A DNA stretch of 49,460 nucleotides from Marinilactibacillus piezotolerans (GTDB lineage: Bacteria; Bacillota; Bacilli; Lactobacillales; Carnobacteriaceae_A): the NCBI RefSeq assembly GCF_900114235.1, contig NZ_FOSJ01000016.1:1-49460 (forward strand), in the 5' to 3' direction. The stretch's first letter is position 1, and every line of letters begins with the position of its first letter. The position numbers were made by a program, and so were the translations under genes. Below are positions 9,451-19,074 of the stretch, piece after piece. The notes beneath the pieces were generated by a model that saw nothing but the letters and a program-made list of their open reading frames with translations, did not search any database and was not told the DNA's origin.

Positions 9451-9703
9451 GCGACTAGGTTTGATGACTGTGCGGTACCAAAGTGATCGCAATCTCCATA
9501 TTAGAACCAGTTCGTGCGCGTATTCCAGATTAACTGGTTCCAAAAAGGATATTGCGACTAGTTCTGACAACTGTGCTGCAAGGAAGTGGTCGCAATCCCC
9601 CTATTAGAACCAGTTCGTGCAAGTATTTCAGATTAACTAGTTCCAAAAGAGATATTGCAACTAGTTCTGCCGACTGTGCTGCACGGAAGTGGTCTCATTC
9701 TCC
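9451..9703 (+). repeat. Tandem 103-bp intergenic repeat, about 2.4 copies
   Basis: Unit 1 is 9451-9553, unit 2 is 9554-9656 and a partial unit 3 starts at 9657. Each full unit contains GAACCAGTT and AACTGGTTC (AACTAGTTC in unit 2), able to form a hairpin with a 20-base loop. The start (GCGACTAGTTCTG.. GGAAGTGGT) and end (TTCCAAAA.GATATT) of the unit match the 51-bp unit repeated at 27520-27723. No gene is present in 9318-9854. Confidence 0.85.
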
Positions 9704-9810
9704 TTAAAAAGAAATACTGACAGTAAAGAGGATTGAATATAGTAATTCCTCTGCCGTTAAATGAAAATAATAATCCGATTAATGATCTTTTATACAAATA
9801 ATAAGTCATT

Positions 9811-9854
9811 CCATGTTAAAATAAAGCATCAAAGTTTAAGGAGATTGTTCGTAC
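9811..9854 (+). promoter_or_regulatory. Promoter block of ABC exporter copy 2
   Basis: CCATGTTAAAATAAAGCATC at 9811-9830 matches the block before the first copy at 1961-1980 with one difference. It contains a TTAAAAT -10-like element. The ribosome binding site AAGGAG is at about 9838-9843, 12 bases before the ATG. Confidence 0.55.
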
Positions 9855-10787
9855 ATGACATATGCACTAGAAATAAAAGACTTGAGAAAAGTCTATGGAA
9901 CCGGGGTTGAAGCTCTGCGAGGCATTGACCTGACCGTAGAAGAAGGAGACTTCTATGCGCTATTAGGTCCAAACGGTGCCGGAAAATCAACAACAATCGG
10001 TATTATTACCTCACTCGTGAATAAGACTTCTGGAAAGGTAAATGTACTTGGGTATGATTTGGATACGGATTTAGTCCGCTTAAAACAACAGATTGGATTA
10101 GTGCCGCAGGAATTCAACTTCAATCCATTTGAGACCGTACAACAGATCGTCGTCAATCAAGCGGGATATTATGGTGTATCGCGTAAAGAAGCGTTGAAGC
10201 GCAGTGAAAAATACTTGAAGCAATCTGACTTGTGGGAAAAACGGAATGAACGTGCTCGTATGCTGTCTGGCGGAATGAAGCGGCGTTTGATGATTGCACG
10301 CGCATTGATGCATGAACCTCGTTTACTGATATTAGATGAACCGACAGCGGGCGTGGATATCGAGCTGCGCCGGGAAATGTGGACTTTCCTGAAAGAATTG
10401 AATCAGAACGGAACCACCATTATCCTGACGACCCATTATCTGGAAGAAGCAGAAATGCTGTGCCGCAATATCGGAATCATTCAAAAAGGCGAACTGATTG
10501 AAAATACCACCATGAAATCACTGCTTGCAAAACTGCAGTTTGAAACGTTCATTTTTGATCTGGACGATCATACTCAGGCACCCGAGATCAAAGGGTATAC
10601 TAGCACGCTGGTAGATGAAAATACACTTGAAGTTGAAGTGGAGCGGAATCAGGGAATCAATGAGGTCTTCAACCAGCTTACACAACAAGGAATAAAAGTT
10701 CTTTCGATGCGGAATAAATCCAATCGTTTAGAAGAACTGTTCCTGAAGATCACAGAAGAAAATCAAGTGGAGGCTGCACATGTTTAA
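9855..10787 (+). CDS. ABC exporter ATP-binding protein, copy 2 (YadG/DrrA-like)
   Basis: A 310-residue ATPase, paralogue of the protein at 2006-2941. It has the same complete motif set: GPNGAGKST, LSGGMKRRL, LLILDEPTAGVD and LTTHYLEEAE. The two proteins differ mainly in the C-terminal 80 residues, while the nucleotide-binding core is nearly unchanged. It overlaps its permease gene by 8 bp exactly as in copy 1. Codon choice is somewhat richer in G and C than copy 1, so the copies have diverged at silent sites. The substrate is unknown. Confidence 0.9.
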   Translation: MTYALEIKDLRKVYGTGVEALRGIDLTVEEGDFYALLGPNGAGKSTTIGIITSLVNKTSGKVNVLGYDLDTDLVRLKQQIGLVPQEFNFNPFETVQQIVVNQAGYYGVSRKEALKRSEKYLKQSDLWEKRNERARMLSGGMKRRLMIARALMHEPRLLILDEPTAGVDIELRREMWTFLKELNQNGTTIILTTHYLEEAEMLCRNIGIIQKGELIENTTMKSLLAKLQFETFIFDLDDHTQAPEIKGYTSTLVDENTLEVEVERNQGINEVFNQLTQQGIKVLSMRNKSNRLEELFLKITEENQVEAAHV

Positions 10788-11550
10788 TCTTTATTTAACC
10801 GCACTGAAAAGTCTGGCGGTCAAGGAAACAAACCGCTATTTGCGTATCTGGGTACAGACATTAGTACCACCAGTTATCACAACATCACTATACTTTGTTA
10901 TTTTCGGAAATTTGATCGGAGAACGAATTGGACAGATGGAAGGCTTCTCTTACATGGAATTTATCGTTCCGGGTCTGATCATGATGTCTGTCATTACCAG
11001 TTCTTATTCCAATGTTTCTTCATCATTTTTCTCTCAAAAGTTTCAGAAGAATATTGAAGAACTGCTGATTGCGCCAGTACCGACACATGTCATTATGTGG
11101 GGATTCGTGATTGGCGGACTCGGCAGAAGTATACTTGTTGGTACACTGGTAACGATCATTTCACTCTTGTTTGTACCGCTTCAAGTGTACTCCTGGTTTA
11201 TGGTCATTCTAACACTATTAATGACCTCGACATTATTTTCATTAGCAGGATTGCTGAACGGAATTTTTGCTCAATCATTCGATGATGTATCGATCGTACC
11301 AACATTTGTCTTACAACCGCTGACTTATCTAGGTGGAGTATTCTACGCGATCTCGACACTACCGCCATTCTGGCAGACAGTTTCTCAGGTCAATCCGATC
11401 GTTTATATGGTTTCAGGATTCCGTTACGGATTCCTTGGCGTAATCGACGTACCTGTTTTACTATCAATAGCTATTCTCATCATATTCATCGTAGTATTGT
11501 ATGCAATCTGCTGGTACCTGATTGAAAAAGGCCGCGGATTGAGAAGTTAA
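10780..11550 (+). CDS. ABC-2 type exporter permease, copy 2 (YadH-like)
   Basis: A 256-residue six-helix ABC-2 permease, same length as copy 1 and about 24 substitutions away from it by eye. The conserved block QPLTYLGGVFYAISTLPPFW is present. Both copies end with the cytoplasmic GRGLRS tail. Together with the preceding ATPase it should form a dimeric exporter in the cytoplasmic membrane; mixed complexes between the two copies are possible because the interfaces are conserved (inference). Confidence 0.88.
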   Translation: MFNLYLTALKSLAVKETNRYLRIWVQTLVPPVITTSLYFVIFGNLIGERIGQMEGFSYMEFIVPGLIMMSVITSSYSNVSSSFFSQKFQKNIEELLIAPVPTHVIMWGFVIGGLGRSILVGTLVTIISLLFVPLQVYSWFMVILTLLMTSTLFSLAGLLNGIFAQSFDDVSIVPTFVLQPLTYLGGVFYAISTLPPFWQTVSQVNPIVYMVSGFRYGFLGVIDVPVLLSIAILIIFIVVLYAICWYLIEKGRGLRS

Positions 11551-11556
11551 TAATAG

Positions 11557-11602
11557 AAAAGCTGGTTCTGAACAAACTCCTGTTCAAAATCAGCTTTTTA
11601 TT
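11557..11602 (+). terminator. Terminator of ABC exporter copy 2
   Basis: AAAGCTGGTTCTGAACA pairs with TGTTCAAAATCAGCTTT (minor mismatches) and runs into TTTTT. The stop-proximal position parallels the copy 1 terminator, but the sequence is more elaborate. Confidence 0.8.
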
Positions 11603-11872
11603 TTACCTGCAGCTTTAAATGATTAATTTTGTTGCAGCAGTTATATGCAAATCATGATGACAAATTAACTCATTAAATGATGAATTTAAGTATTTAAACT
11701 GAACTGCAAATTATATGTATAAAGTTGTTCTTGTTATTTATTTCTTTTAGTTGAAGTAAAGACTTTTTTACTTTATCGTTAGGAATGTAAAAAAAGTAAG
11801 TTACAACCATATTGTTTTAATAAAAATAAAGGAATATTGATTATAGATTTATTAAGGTTAAGGAGAAGGAAG

Positions 11873-13324
11873 ATGGAACTCTACAAGTTATCAAAGCTCA
11901 GCTCTGTTACTGAACTTCAAAACTCGACAGAAAATAAGGATATCACAGGGATAACAGAAAGTTCTACTAAAGTAAAAGCAGGGTATCTGTTTATTGCAGT
12001 AAAAGGACATGAAGTGGATGGTCATGATTTTATAGAGGAAGCAGTCGAACGAGGCGCTGCTGTTGTGATTGGAGAATATCCGGCTGAACAGATTTCTGTT
12101 CCTTATATTCAAGTAGATAATTCAAGAAAAGTATTAGGTCAGTTGGCTGCGGCTTTTTATGGATTCCCCAGCCGCGATAAATTAGTTATAGGGGTTACAG
12201 GTACGAATGGAAAAACAACGACATCATTATTTATTCAGCACTTATTGAAAAAAATAGGCTATCGGGTAAGTTACTTTGGGACAATTTTCAATGAAGTAAA
12301 TGGTGTTCGAACTAAAAGTGCATTGACTACTCCGCCATCATGCTTCATTCAAGAACAGTTATCGCAATCTGATGATGAAGCAGTAGTCATTGAAGTTTCC
12401 TCTCAAGGCTTAGCTCAGCACCGTATGGAAGGTCTAGAATTCGACTATGCGTTATTTATGAATTTGCAACATGATCACTTAGATTATCACAATACAATGG
12501 AAGACTATTTTTATTCAAAAAAACGATTATTCTCATATTTGAAAAGCAATGGGAAAGCCATCGTCTATACAGACGATGACTGGGGAATGAAACTTAAAAA
12601 CTTGTTAGAACAAGAAGGTCAGGAAGTACTGACAGTCGGAAGTAAGAATAATGCTAATATTCAAATAGATGAAATTCTAAAGACGAATGGTATGATATCA
12701 ATAGAACAGGATACTTATAAGGTGAAATCTCCGCTGCCAGGAACTTATAATGTAATCAATACAATAATGGCAGGATCAGTTGTTTATGATATGGGTAAGT
12801 CATTTGATCAAGTAAATGATTGGATACAAGATATTGAACAGATAGCGGGAAGATTTGAGAGCTATTTAATAAAGGATGAAGTCTATTCAGTAGTCGATTA
12901 TGCTCATACTGCTGAAGCTGTAGATCTGCTGCTGAAAACGGTAAGGGAAATTTATCCAAAGTATCATCTGATCCATATTTTTGGATTTAGAGGAAATAGA
13001 GATATAACGAAACGAAATAAAATGATTGAGGTCTCTTCTAAAAGAAGCGACAAAACGATTTTAACTTTAGACGATTTGAACAAAGTACCTGAAGAAGAAA
13101 TGAAAGAAGAGTATAAAAAATATCTAGATAAGAGTATTGTCGTAGAAATGGATCGAACGCGTGCTGTTTATAAAGCTGCAGCTGCAGCTGCTGGCCCGAC
13201 GATCATCGTCGTAACAGGTAAAGGACATGAAACTTACCAACAACACTTTGAATTAGGAACTGCTACAGATACAGAGACAGTCAAATTGATAAGAAAACAA
13301 TTGAAAAATGAAGAATATTGTTGA
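11873..13324 (+). CDS. MurE-type UDP-N-acetylmuramyl tripeptide ligase (stand-alone paralogue)
   Basis: A Mur-ligase of 483 residues. It has the N-terminal UDP-MurNAc-binding region, ATP loop GVTGTNGKTTTS, central ligase motifs (EVSSQGL, NLQHDHLDYH), DYAHTAEAV and the C-terminal FGFRGNRDITKRNKM and VTGKGHETYQ typical of MurE. The amino-acid selection motif, DNPR in mDAP enzymes and DDPN in many lysine enzymes, reads DDLN here, closest to the lysine type but altered. The ATG at 11873 follows AAGGAGAAGG; an upstream in-frame start has no ribosome site. It stands alone, not in a dcw cluster, so a second MurE or a specialised ligase is possible. Confidence 0.82.
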   Translation: MELYKLSKLSSVTELQNSTENKDITGITESSTKVKAGYLFIAVKGHEVDGHDFIEEAVERGAAVVIGEYPAEQISVPYIQVDNSRKVLGQLAAAFYGFPSRDKLVIGVTGTNGKTTTSLFIQHLLKKIGYRVSYFGTIFNEVNGVRTKSALTTPPSCFIQEQLSQSDDEAVVIEVSSQGLAQHRMEGLEFDYALFMNLQHDHLDYHNTMEDYFYSKKRLFSYLKSNGKAIVYTDDDWGMKLKNLLEQEGQEVLTVGSKNNANIQIDEILKTNGMISIEQDTYKVKSPLPGTYNVINTIMAGSVVYDMGKSFDQVNDWIQDIEQIAGRFESYLIKDEVYSVVDYAHTAEAVDLLLKTVREIYPKYHLIHIFGFRGNRDITKRNKMIEVSSKRSDKTILTLDDLNKVPEEEMKEEYKKYLDKSIVVEMDRTRAVYKAAAAAAGPTIIVVTGKGHETYQQHFELGTATDTETVKLIRKQLKNEEYC

Positions 13325-13352
13325 ATCCAGCATCCAGCTCTCGACACGCAGT

Positions 13353-13387
13353 GAAAGATACTCTCCAATTGGAAAGTATCTTTTTTC
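13353..13387 (+). terminator. Terminator after the murE-like gene
   Basis: GAAAGATACT pairs with AGTATCTTTT across CTCCAATTGGAA and is followed by TTTT. It lies 30 bases after the stop codon. Confidence 0.82.
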
Positions 13388-13399
13388 TTGTCTTCCTGA

Positions 13400-13655
13400 T
13401 TTTTTCGCGCTGACGTACATCCATACTGGCTTTTACACTTTGATCCAATTCGTCTTGCCTGAGCACAAAATCGGTCAGTTGATGACGGCTTTCACTACAT
13501 TGAAATCTACAATGGAACTGGCGACTGTCGCTGCGGTAAGCGGATTGGGTAATTTTTGTGATATAAGACTCGTGCTGATAGAGACGGAGCTAGTAGTGGT
13601 GGGCATTGTCATTATTATTTTTCTATCACTGATTAAAATAAGGAAAGCTGAATGA
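13400..13655 (+). pseudogene. Possible membrane-transporter C-terminal relic
   Basis: Open frame after the terminator encoding hydrophobic, helix-like sequence (for example LVLIETELVVVGIVIIIFLSL then KIRKAE and stop) that looks like the last helices and basic tail of a transporter such as an MFS protein. There is no start codon with a ribosome site of its own; the only ATG in frame lies before the terminator and overlaps the end of the murE-like gene. It may be a decayed remnant, or chance. Not recognised with certainty. Confidence 0.3.
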
Positions 13656-13779
13656 GTATCTATACAGTTGCTATTATCACTATCTTGTCACAAGGTCTCT
13701 TACTCAATCATTCTGCTGCTGGATGATATGATGAAAATACGAGTAAAAAATATCAGATGAGTGAAAAGAGGAATGGCAT

Positions 13780-14226
13780 ATGGCTTTTAACTATGATTTG
13801 GACTTCGACAAAATTGATTTTCGCGAGCAACCCGAGCTGTATAGAATCGGACGCGGCGAGCAGGGTGTACTGATGGTCGAGCCGTACAAAGGTGAGATCC
13901 TGCCGCACTGGCGCTTCAAGACACCTGAGATTGCCAAGAAATCATCTGAAAAAATTTATCAAATGTATCTGGATTACAAAGAAGCAGAGGACTTTGTCGG
14001 AATGGATATGGCCAGGAAATTTTTGCAGATGGGCTATACCCGCTCGCGCCGCTATGCAAACTATAAAGGCGGGAAAAAATACGACGAGAACGGTGAAGTA
14101 AAAGAGCGGGAAATCAATGAAGAAAAAGCTGAGTCAGCAGCAATCTTTGAGGAAAAGTGGAAGATTGTCCGCGAAGATAAAGCATACCTGGAAATGAAAA
14201 GGGCTCATCAGAAAAAGTATGGTTGA
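13780..14226 (+). CDS. DUF4385 family protein
   Basis: A 148-residue soluble protein. The sequence YRIGRGEQGVLMVEPYKG, the HWRFKTPEIA block and RKFLQMGYTRSRRYANYKGG are what I recognise as DUF4385, a family of small proteins shared between bacteria and some phages; its function is not known. No signal peptide or membrane segment. The ATG at 13780 follows AGAGGAA with normal spacing. It lies alone between the transporter relic and the dihydrouridine synthase gene. Confidence 0.8.
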   Translation: MAFNYDLDFDKIDFREQPELYRIGRGEQGVLMVEPYKGEILPHWRFKTPEIAKKSSEKIYQMYLDYKEAEDFVGMDMARKFLQMGYTRSRRYANYKGGKKYDENGEVKEREINEEKAESAAIFEEKWKIVREDKAYLEMKRAHQKKYG

Positions 14227-14406
14227 TTGTTCACTTCATTATACTTCCTTATAAAAGTCAATCGACTTATTTATTCAAAGTTCATTTGACAAAATCGCTA
14301 TAACAGCTAAAATAGATAGAGTTAGTCTAGGTAAATTGAAAGATGAACTTACCTATTTAAATGAACAGAATAGTGGATTTGAATAAGAAAGGATTCGTTA
14401 TTAAAT

Positions 14407-15411
14407 ATGGAAAATAATTTTTGGAAAGACTTGCCGAAGCCGTTTTTCGTCTTGGCACCAATGGAGGATGTCACGGACGTTGTCTTCAGACATGTCATCG
14501 CTGAAGCCGGCAGACCGGATGTCTTTTTTACGGAGTTTACGAATACAGTGAGCTACTGCCACCCAGAAGGACGCAATAGTGTACGCGGACGTCTGACCTT
14601 TACAGAAGATGAACAACCGATCGTGGCGCATATCTGGGGAGACCAGCCGGAATTTTTCCGTGAAATGAGTATCGGGATGGCGGAAGCAGGTTTCAAAGGA
14701 ATCGATATCAACATGGGCTGCCCGGTACCGAACGTGGCTAAAAAAGGAAAAGGAAGCGGTCTGATCAAGCGTCCAGAAGTCGCTGCTGAACTGATTGAAG
14801 CAGCAAAAGCTGGAGGACTTCCAGTCAGCGTGAAAACAAGACTGGGTTATGCGAAGTTAGATGAGTGGCGCGAGTGGATTACACATTTGTTGAAACAAGA
14901 TATCGTCAACTTGTCGATTCATTTAAGAACCAGAAATGAAATGAGCAAGTATGATGCACACTGGGAAATGATTGGAGATCTCAAGCAACTGAGAGACGAA
15001 ATCGCTCCCGACACCTTACTTACGATTAATGGAGATATTCCTGACCGCAAAACCGGCTTGGAGCTGGTTGAAAAATACGGTGTCGACGGAGTCATGATTG
15101 GACGCGGAGTCTTCACAAATCCGCACGCTTTTGAAAAAGAACCTAGAGAGCACAGCGGCAAAGAACTGCTGGATCTTTTAAGAATGCATCTGGATTTGTT
15201 TGATCAGTATTCTGTTGAAGACGGACGTTCATTCAAACCGCTGCGTCGTTTCTTCAAAATCTACGTCCGCGGAATAAAAGGTGCCAGCGAGTTGAGAACA
15301 AAATTGATGGAAACCGTCACCACCAATGAGGTTCGTGCATTGTTAGACGAGTACGAAGCACATCATCCGGAAATACTAGAAGTACCAGAAAAAACGGTAT
15401 CTGTAAAATAG
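14407..15411 (+). CDS. tRNA-dihydrouridine synthase
   Basis: A 334-residue flavoenzyme reducing uridine to dihydrouridine in tRNA. N-terminal [11 protein letters not shown] is the FMN-barrel start, [19 protein letters not shown] contains the catalytic cysteine C105, followed by [26 protein letters not shown] and the phosphate-binding [11 protein letters not shown]. Length is normal. HLRTR replaces the more common H.RT(R/K) run, still consistent with the Dus family. The start follows AAGAAAGGA. It ends at a bidirectional terminator shared with map. The exact Dus subtype and tRNA position modified are not decided. Confidence 0.92.
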   Translation: MENNFWKDLPKPFFVLAPMEDVTDVVFRHVIAEAGRPDVFFTEFTNTVSYCHPEGRNSVRGRLTFTEDEQPIVAHIWGDQPEFFREMSIGMAEAGFKGIDINMGCPVPNVAKKGKGSGLIKRPEVAAELIEAAKAGGLPVSVKTRLGYAKLDEWREWITHLLKQDIVNLSIHLRTRNEMSKYDAHWEMIGDLKQLRDEIAPDTLLTINGDIPDRKTGLELVEKYGVDGVMIGRGVFTNPHAFEKEPREHSGKELLDLLRMHLDLFDQYSVEDGRSFKPLRRFFKIYVRGIKGASELRTKLMETVTTNEVRALLDEYEAHHPEILEVPEKTVSVK

Positions 15412-15416
15412 TAATC

Positions 15417-15463
15417 AAAAAATAGGCTTCGCTGATTAAATGCCAGCAAAGCCTATTTTTTAT
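15417..15463. terminator. Bidirectional terminator between dus and map
   Basis: AAAATAGGCTT.GCTG pairs with CAGC.AAGCCTATTTT; it has A-rich and T-rich flanks on both sides, so it can terminate both converging genes. Confidence 0.85.
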
Positions 15464-15516
15464 TTTGTGATTTCAGTTAAAAAGCTCGCTTCAATCATCC
15501 AGAAAGTGTCTGCTGA

Positions 15517-16311
<795 letters not shown>

Positions 16312-16530
16312 TCATAAATCGAATGGTTCTATCAGGTATTTATTTTTTTGCTTATTAAACCTGGCGGATAGAATCATGTGTTCTGTTCAAATATCCAAAA
16401 GGCTTATTTATAAGACTATTCATTTTCCACACTATTCACATAAAAATGAGAAATACGACAGTTTTGCTTCTAAATGATCGAGTCATATCTCAGTGACTTT
16501 GTTATTATACAGTTATGAAAGGAGGAGACC

Positions 16531-17400
16531 ATGTTAAAAGAACTGAATCAAGTAATTGACTATATTGAGGAGCATTTGACTGAAGATGACTCCCTTGAAA
16601 AACTATCGGAATATGCGGGGGTTTCTGATTATCACTTAAGGACGTTGTTCTTTCATTTATCTGGTATGACGGTTACTGAGTATATAAAAAACCGTAAATT
16701 AACAGAAGCCAACAAAGACTTATTGAATGGAGAAAAAGTAACAGTAGTGGCATTCAAGTATGGATACCAATCGCTTGATGGATTTACGCGAGCCTTTAAG
16801 AATTGGTGTGGGTTCTTACCATCAGATGTTCACAAAAAAGGGATGAGTAAATTTGTACCAAGACTATCTTTCTTCATTGATGTAAAAAGAGGCATTTCAA
16901 TGAACTACCGAATCGAAGAAAAACCGGCATTTACCTTCGCAGGGGTCAGCAAACGAGTTCCAATGCAGTTTGAAGGCGTCAATAATGCAATTGTCGAGCT
17001 GGCTCAGAGTATTACAGAGAAGCAAAGGAAAGAAATGCATACTCTTCAAAATATAGAACCACGTGAAATTGTAAATGTGTCTTATGATGCTGACGAAAAC
17101 TTTATGAAAGAGGAGGGAGAATTGACGCACTTGATTGGGGTAATGACAACCGAAAGTCAAATCAGCAACGATTTAGATACTATATTCGTTGAAGCTTGCA
17201 CTTGGGCAGTATTTCCATGTGAAGGACCTTTTCCTTCAGTATTACAAGAAACCATGGCAAGAACTTACTCAGAGTGGCTGCCGGCTTCTGATTATGAATT
17301 GATTCAGGCACCGAATTTTTCATTTACTAAAATGGATGATCAGAAAAGTGGGTATGCGTACAGTGAAATATGGTTGCCAGTCAAGAAAATTACGAAGTAA
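16531..17400 (+). CDS. AraC family regulator with GyrI-like effector domain
   Basis: A 289-residue transcription factor. Residues about 1-105 hold two helix-turn-helix units of the AraC/XylS type (LEKLSEYAGVSDYHLRTLFF and VVAFKYGYQSLDGFTRAFK), and residues about 130-285 match the GyrI-like/AraC effector-binding domain that binds small hydrophobic or cationic ligands in Rob/BmrR-type proteins. The ATG follows GAAAGGAGGAG. No target gene is evident next to it. It is likely a stress or drug-response regulator (inference). Confidence 0.87.
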   Translation: MLKELNQVIDYIEEHLTEDDSLEKLSEYAGVSDYHLRTLFFHLSGMTVTEYIKNRKLTEANKDLLNGEKVTVVAFKYGYQSLDGFTRAFKNWCGFLPSDVHKKGMSKFVPRLSFFIDVKRGISMNYRIEEKPAFTFAGVSKRVPMQFEGVNNAIVELAQSITEKQRKEMHTLQNIEPREIVNVSYDADENFMKEEGELTHLIGVMTTESQISNDLDTIFVEACTWAVFPCEGPFPSVLQETMARTYSEWLPASDYELIQAPNFSFTKMDDQKSGYAYSEIWLPVKKITK

Positions 17401-17425
17401 ACATAAAACGCAATAATAAATCAGT

Positions 17426-17460
17426 AAAAAAAGTATTTCTTTAAGGAGAAATACTTTTTT
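17426..17460. terminator. Bidirectional terminator after AraC regulator
   Basis: AAAAAGTATTTCT pairs with AGAAATACTTTTTT across a short loop. A-rich and T-rich on opposite sides, so it serves the two converging genes. Confidence 0.87.
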
Positions 17461-17512
17461 GCTTTTCATTCAATTTTAAATGGATACATCAGTATTTAGT
17501 CAGACAGCGCAG

Positions 17513-18154
17513 TTATTCTTCTACAGTAACATTTTCAACAATGGGCTGAAGGCGTTTGATGAAAAAGCCTAAAAGCGGGGCAAAGATCAGCATGCCGATT
17601 ACAGTTCCTTCTCTTGCAGTCATCGGAACGCCAACTGATAAGGTCAGCAAGACAGTAAGGAGAACAGCGAGGACATCGACCATCTGCCGTATGACAGCGA
17701 AGCGGGTGTGAGTTTTTTCTGCCAGTGCCATACAAAAGCCTTCCAGCGGAAATGTGACGATATTCAGTGTCATAACCATACTTACCGCAAAAGCAGCCAA
17801 GACGGTTCCTGTTAAGAACAACAGCAAAGTAAATACATAGTGAGTTAAAGTCAGAGAAGCAAAGAGGGTATAGTAAAAATAATTAATTAAGACGCCTAGT
17901 AAAACGCTGACTGGAATTTGCAGCAGTTGTCTAGGCGGAAATGCGCTCTTTAATAAAAGCAGTTGTCCGAATACACAGGAAATATTTAAAATCATACCGA
18001 TCGTGCCGACTTTTATGGCAGAAAGGTGCGCCAGAGACTGAGCGATGGCATCCCATGCGGCTAGACCAATAGCTGCTTTGATTGTCAGTGAAGCCGAAAA
18101 TGCTACAAATACCATAGAGATTACCATCAAACTCAGTCTTTTCATCTGCTGCAC
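17513..18154 (-). CDS. YczE/YyaS-like integral membrane protein
   Basis: A 213-residue protein with five to six hydrophobic helices. The opening block MVFVAFSASLTIKAAIGLAAWDAI followed by KVGTIGMILNISCVFGQLLL is characteristic of the YczE/YyaS/YitT-like group of membrane proteins of unknown function; a YczE member is linked to surfactin production in Bacillus. The start is probably GTG at 18154, preceded by GAGGAG. It lies alone between the AraC and UDG genes. Confidence 0.75.
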   Translation of the reverse strand: MQQMKRLSLMVISMVFVAFSASLTIKAAIGLAAWDAIAQSLAHLSAIKVGTIGMILNISCVFGQLLLLKSAFPPRQLLQIPVSVLLGVLINYFYYTLFASLTLTHYVFTLLLFLTGTVLAAFAVSMVMTLNIVTFPLEGFCMALAEKTHTRFAVIRQMVDVLAVLLTVLLTLSVGVPMTAREGTVIGMLIFAPLLGFFIKRLQPIVENVTVEE

Positions 18155-18399
18155 GTTTATATCTCCTCATCATTCATTCATCGTTATTACAAGCTAAGTC
18201 TATCACAGTCAGGATATGATTTTAAGCTTTTATCGAAATGACCCTGTTATTTAATGATATACCGGATAGTGAAGCAGTAAATCAGTTGATCATTTAGTAT
18301 AGAGCATCGAAATTTGTTATAGTGTAAAGAAAGCGATAGAATCAAGCAAATGAGATCAATTCAAAAGATAAAAAATAAAGCAAGGAGATCGTTAAGGAA

Positions 18400-18978
18400 A
18401 TGACCACAATAGAAGCAATCAGACAAGAAATCATGGCGGATCCGATGAATGAAAGCTATACAAAGCGCGGCGTTCCTCCGTTGTTTAGTGCACCAAAAGA
18501 AGCCCGCATTGCAATCGTCGGCCAGGCACCAGGACGAAAAGCAGAAGAAACCCAAATGTTCTGGAATGATGCCAGCGGAGATAGACTGCGTGAGTGGATG
18601 GGTGTTTCTAGAGAATTTTTCTATAGTACGAATGAAATTGCTCATCTGCCGATGGATTTTTATTATCCTGGCAAAGCGAAATCAGGGGATGTTCCGCCCC
18701 GTAAAGGATTTGCTGAAAAATGGCATTCTCGTCTATTAGCAGAGATGCCGCATATTGAAACCATTATACTGATCGGCAGTTACGCTCAAAAATACTATCT
18801 GGGAAAACGCCGGGAGAAAAACTTGACCGAGACCGTTCGGAACTTTGAACAATATGCACCTGAATATTTACCGCTTGTTCATCCATCGCCGTTGAATTAC
18901 GGATGGATGAAGCGGAATCCCTGGTTCGAAGAACAGGTATTGCCGGTTTTGAAAGAACAAGTGCTCAAAAGCTTATAA
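18400..18978 (+). CDS. Uracil-DNA glycosylase superfamily protein
   Basis: A 192-residue protein of the small UDG-like family. The N-terminal motif VGQAPGRKAEETQMFWND corresponds to UDG motif 1 (GQAPG), ILIGSYAQKYYL is the central strand, and LVHPSPLNYGWMKRNPWF is the C-terminal active-site loop (HPSPLN). The protein is expected to act on deaminated bases in DNA, although several members of this subfamily are uncharacterised. The ATG is preceded by AAGGAGATCGTTAAGGAA. It stands alone and ends at a bidirectional terminator. Confidence 0.85.
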   Translation: MTTIEAIRQEIMADPMNESYTKRGVPPLFSAPKEARIAIVGQAPGRKAEETQMFWNDASGDRLREWMGVSREFFYSTNEIAHLPMDFYYPGKAKSGDVPPRKGFAEKWHSRLLAEMPHIETIILIGSYAQKYYLGKRREKNLTETVRNFEQYAPEYLPLVHPSPLNYGWMKRNPWFEEQVLPVLKEQVLKSL

Positions 18979-19023
18979 GCCTATATTAGGTAATAATGAG
19001 TGGAAAAGAGGATGATCACAAGA

Positions 19024-19072
19024 TAAAAAAGTACGAGTTCACCCAAAATTTACAGTGAACGCGTACTTTTTG
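19024..19072. terminator. Bidirectional terminator between UDG and SDR genes
   Basis: AAAAAGTACG.GTTCAC pairs with GTGAAC.GCGTACTTTTT; 16-bp class stem with A-rich and T-rich flanks. Confidence 0.88.
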
Positions 19073-19074
19073 AT

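Noticed and set aside
9451-9703. CRISPR array
   Set aside because: The 103-bp units are contiguous repeats without unique spacers.
13308-13655. A 115-residue gene starting at the murE end
   Set aside because: Its start lies within murE and its first part crosses a terminator; only the later hydrophobic part could be a relic.
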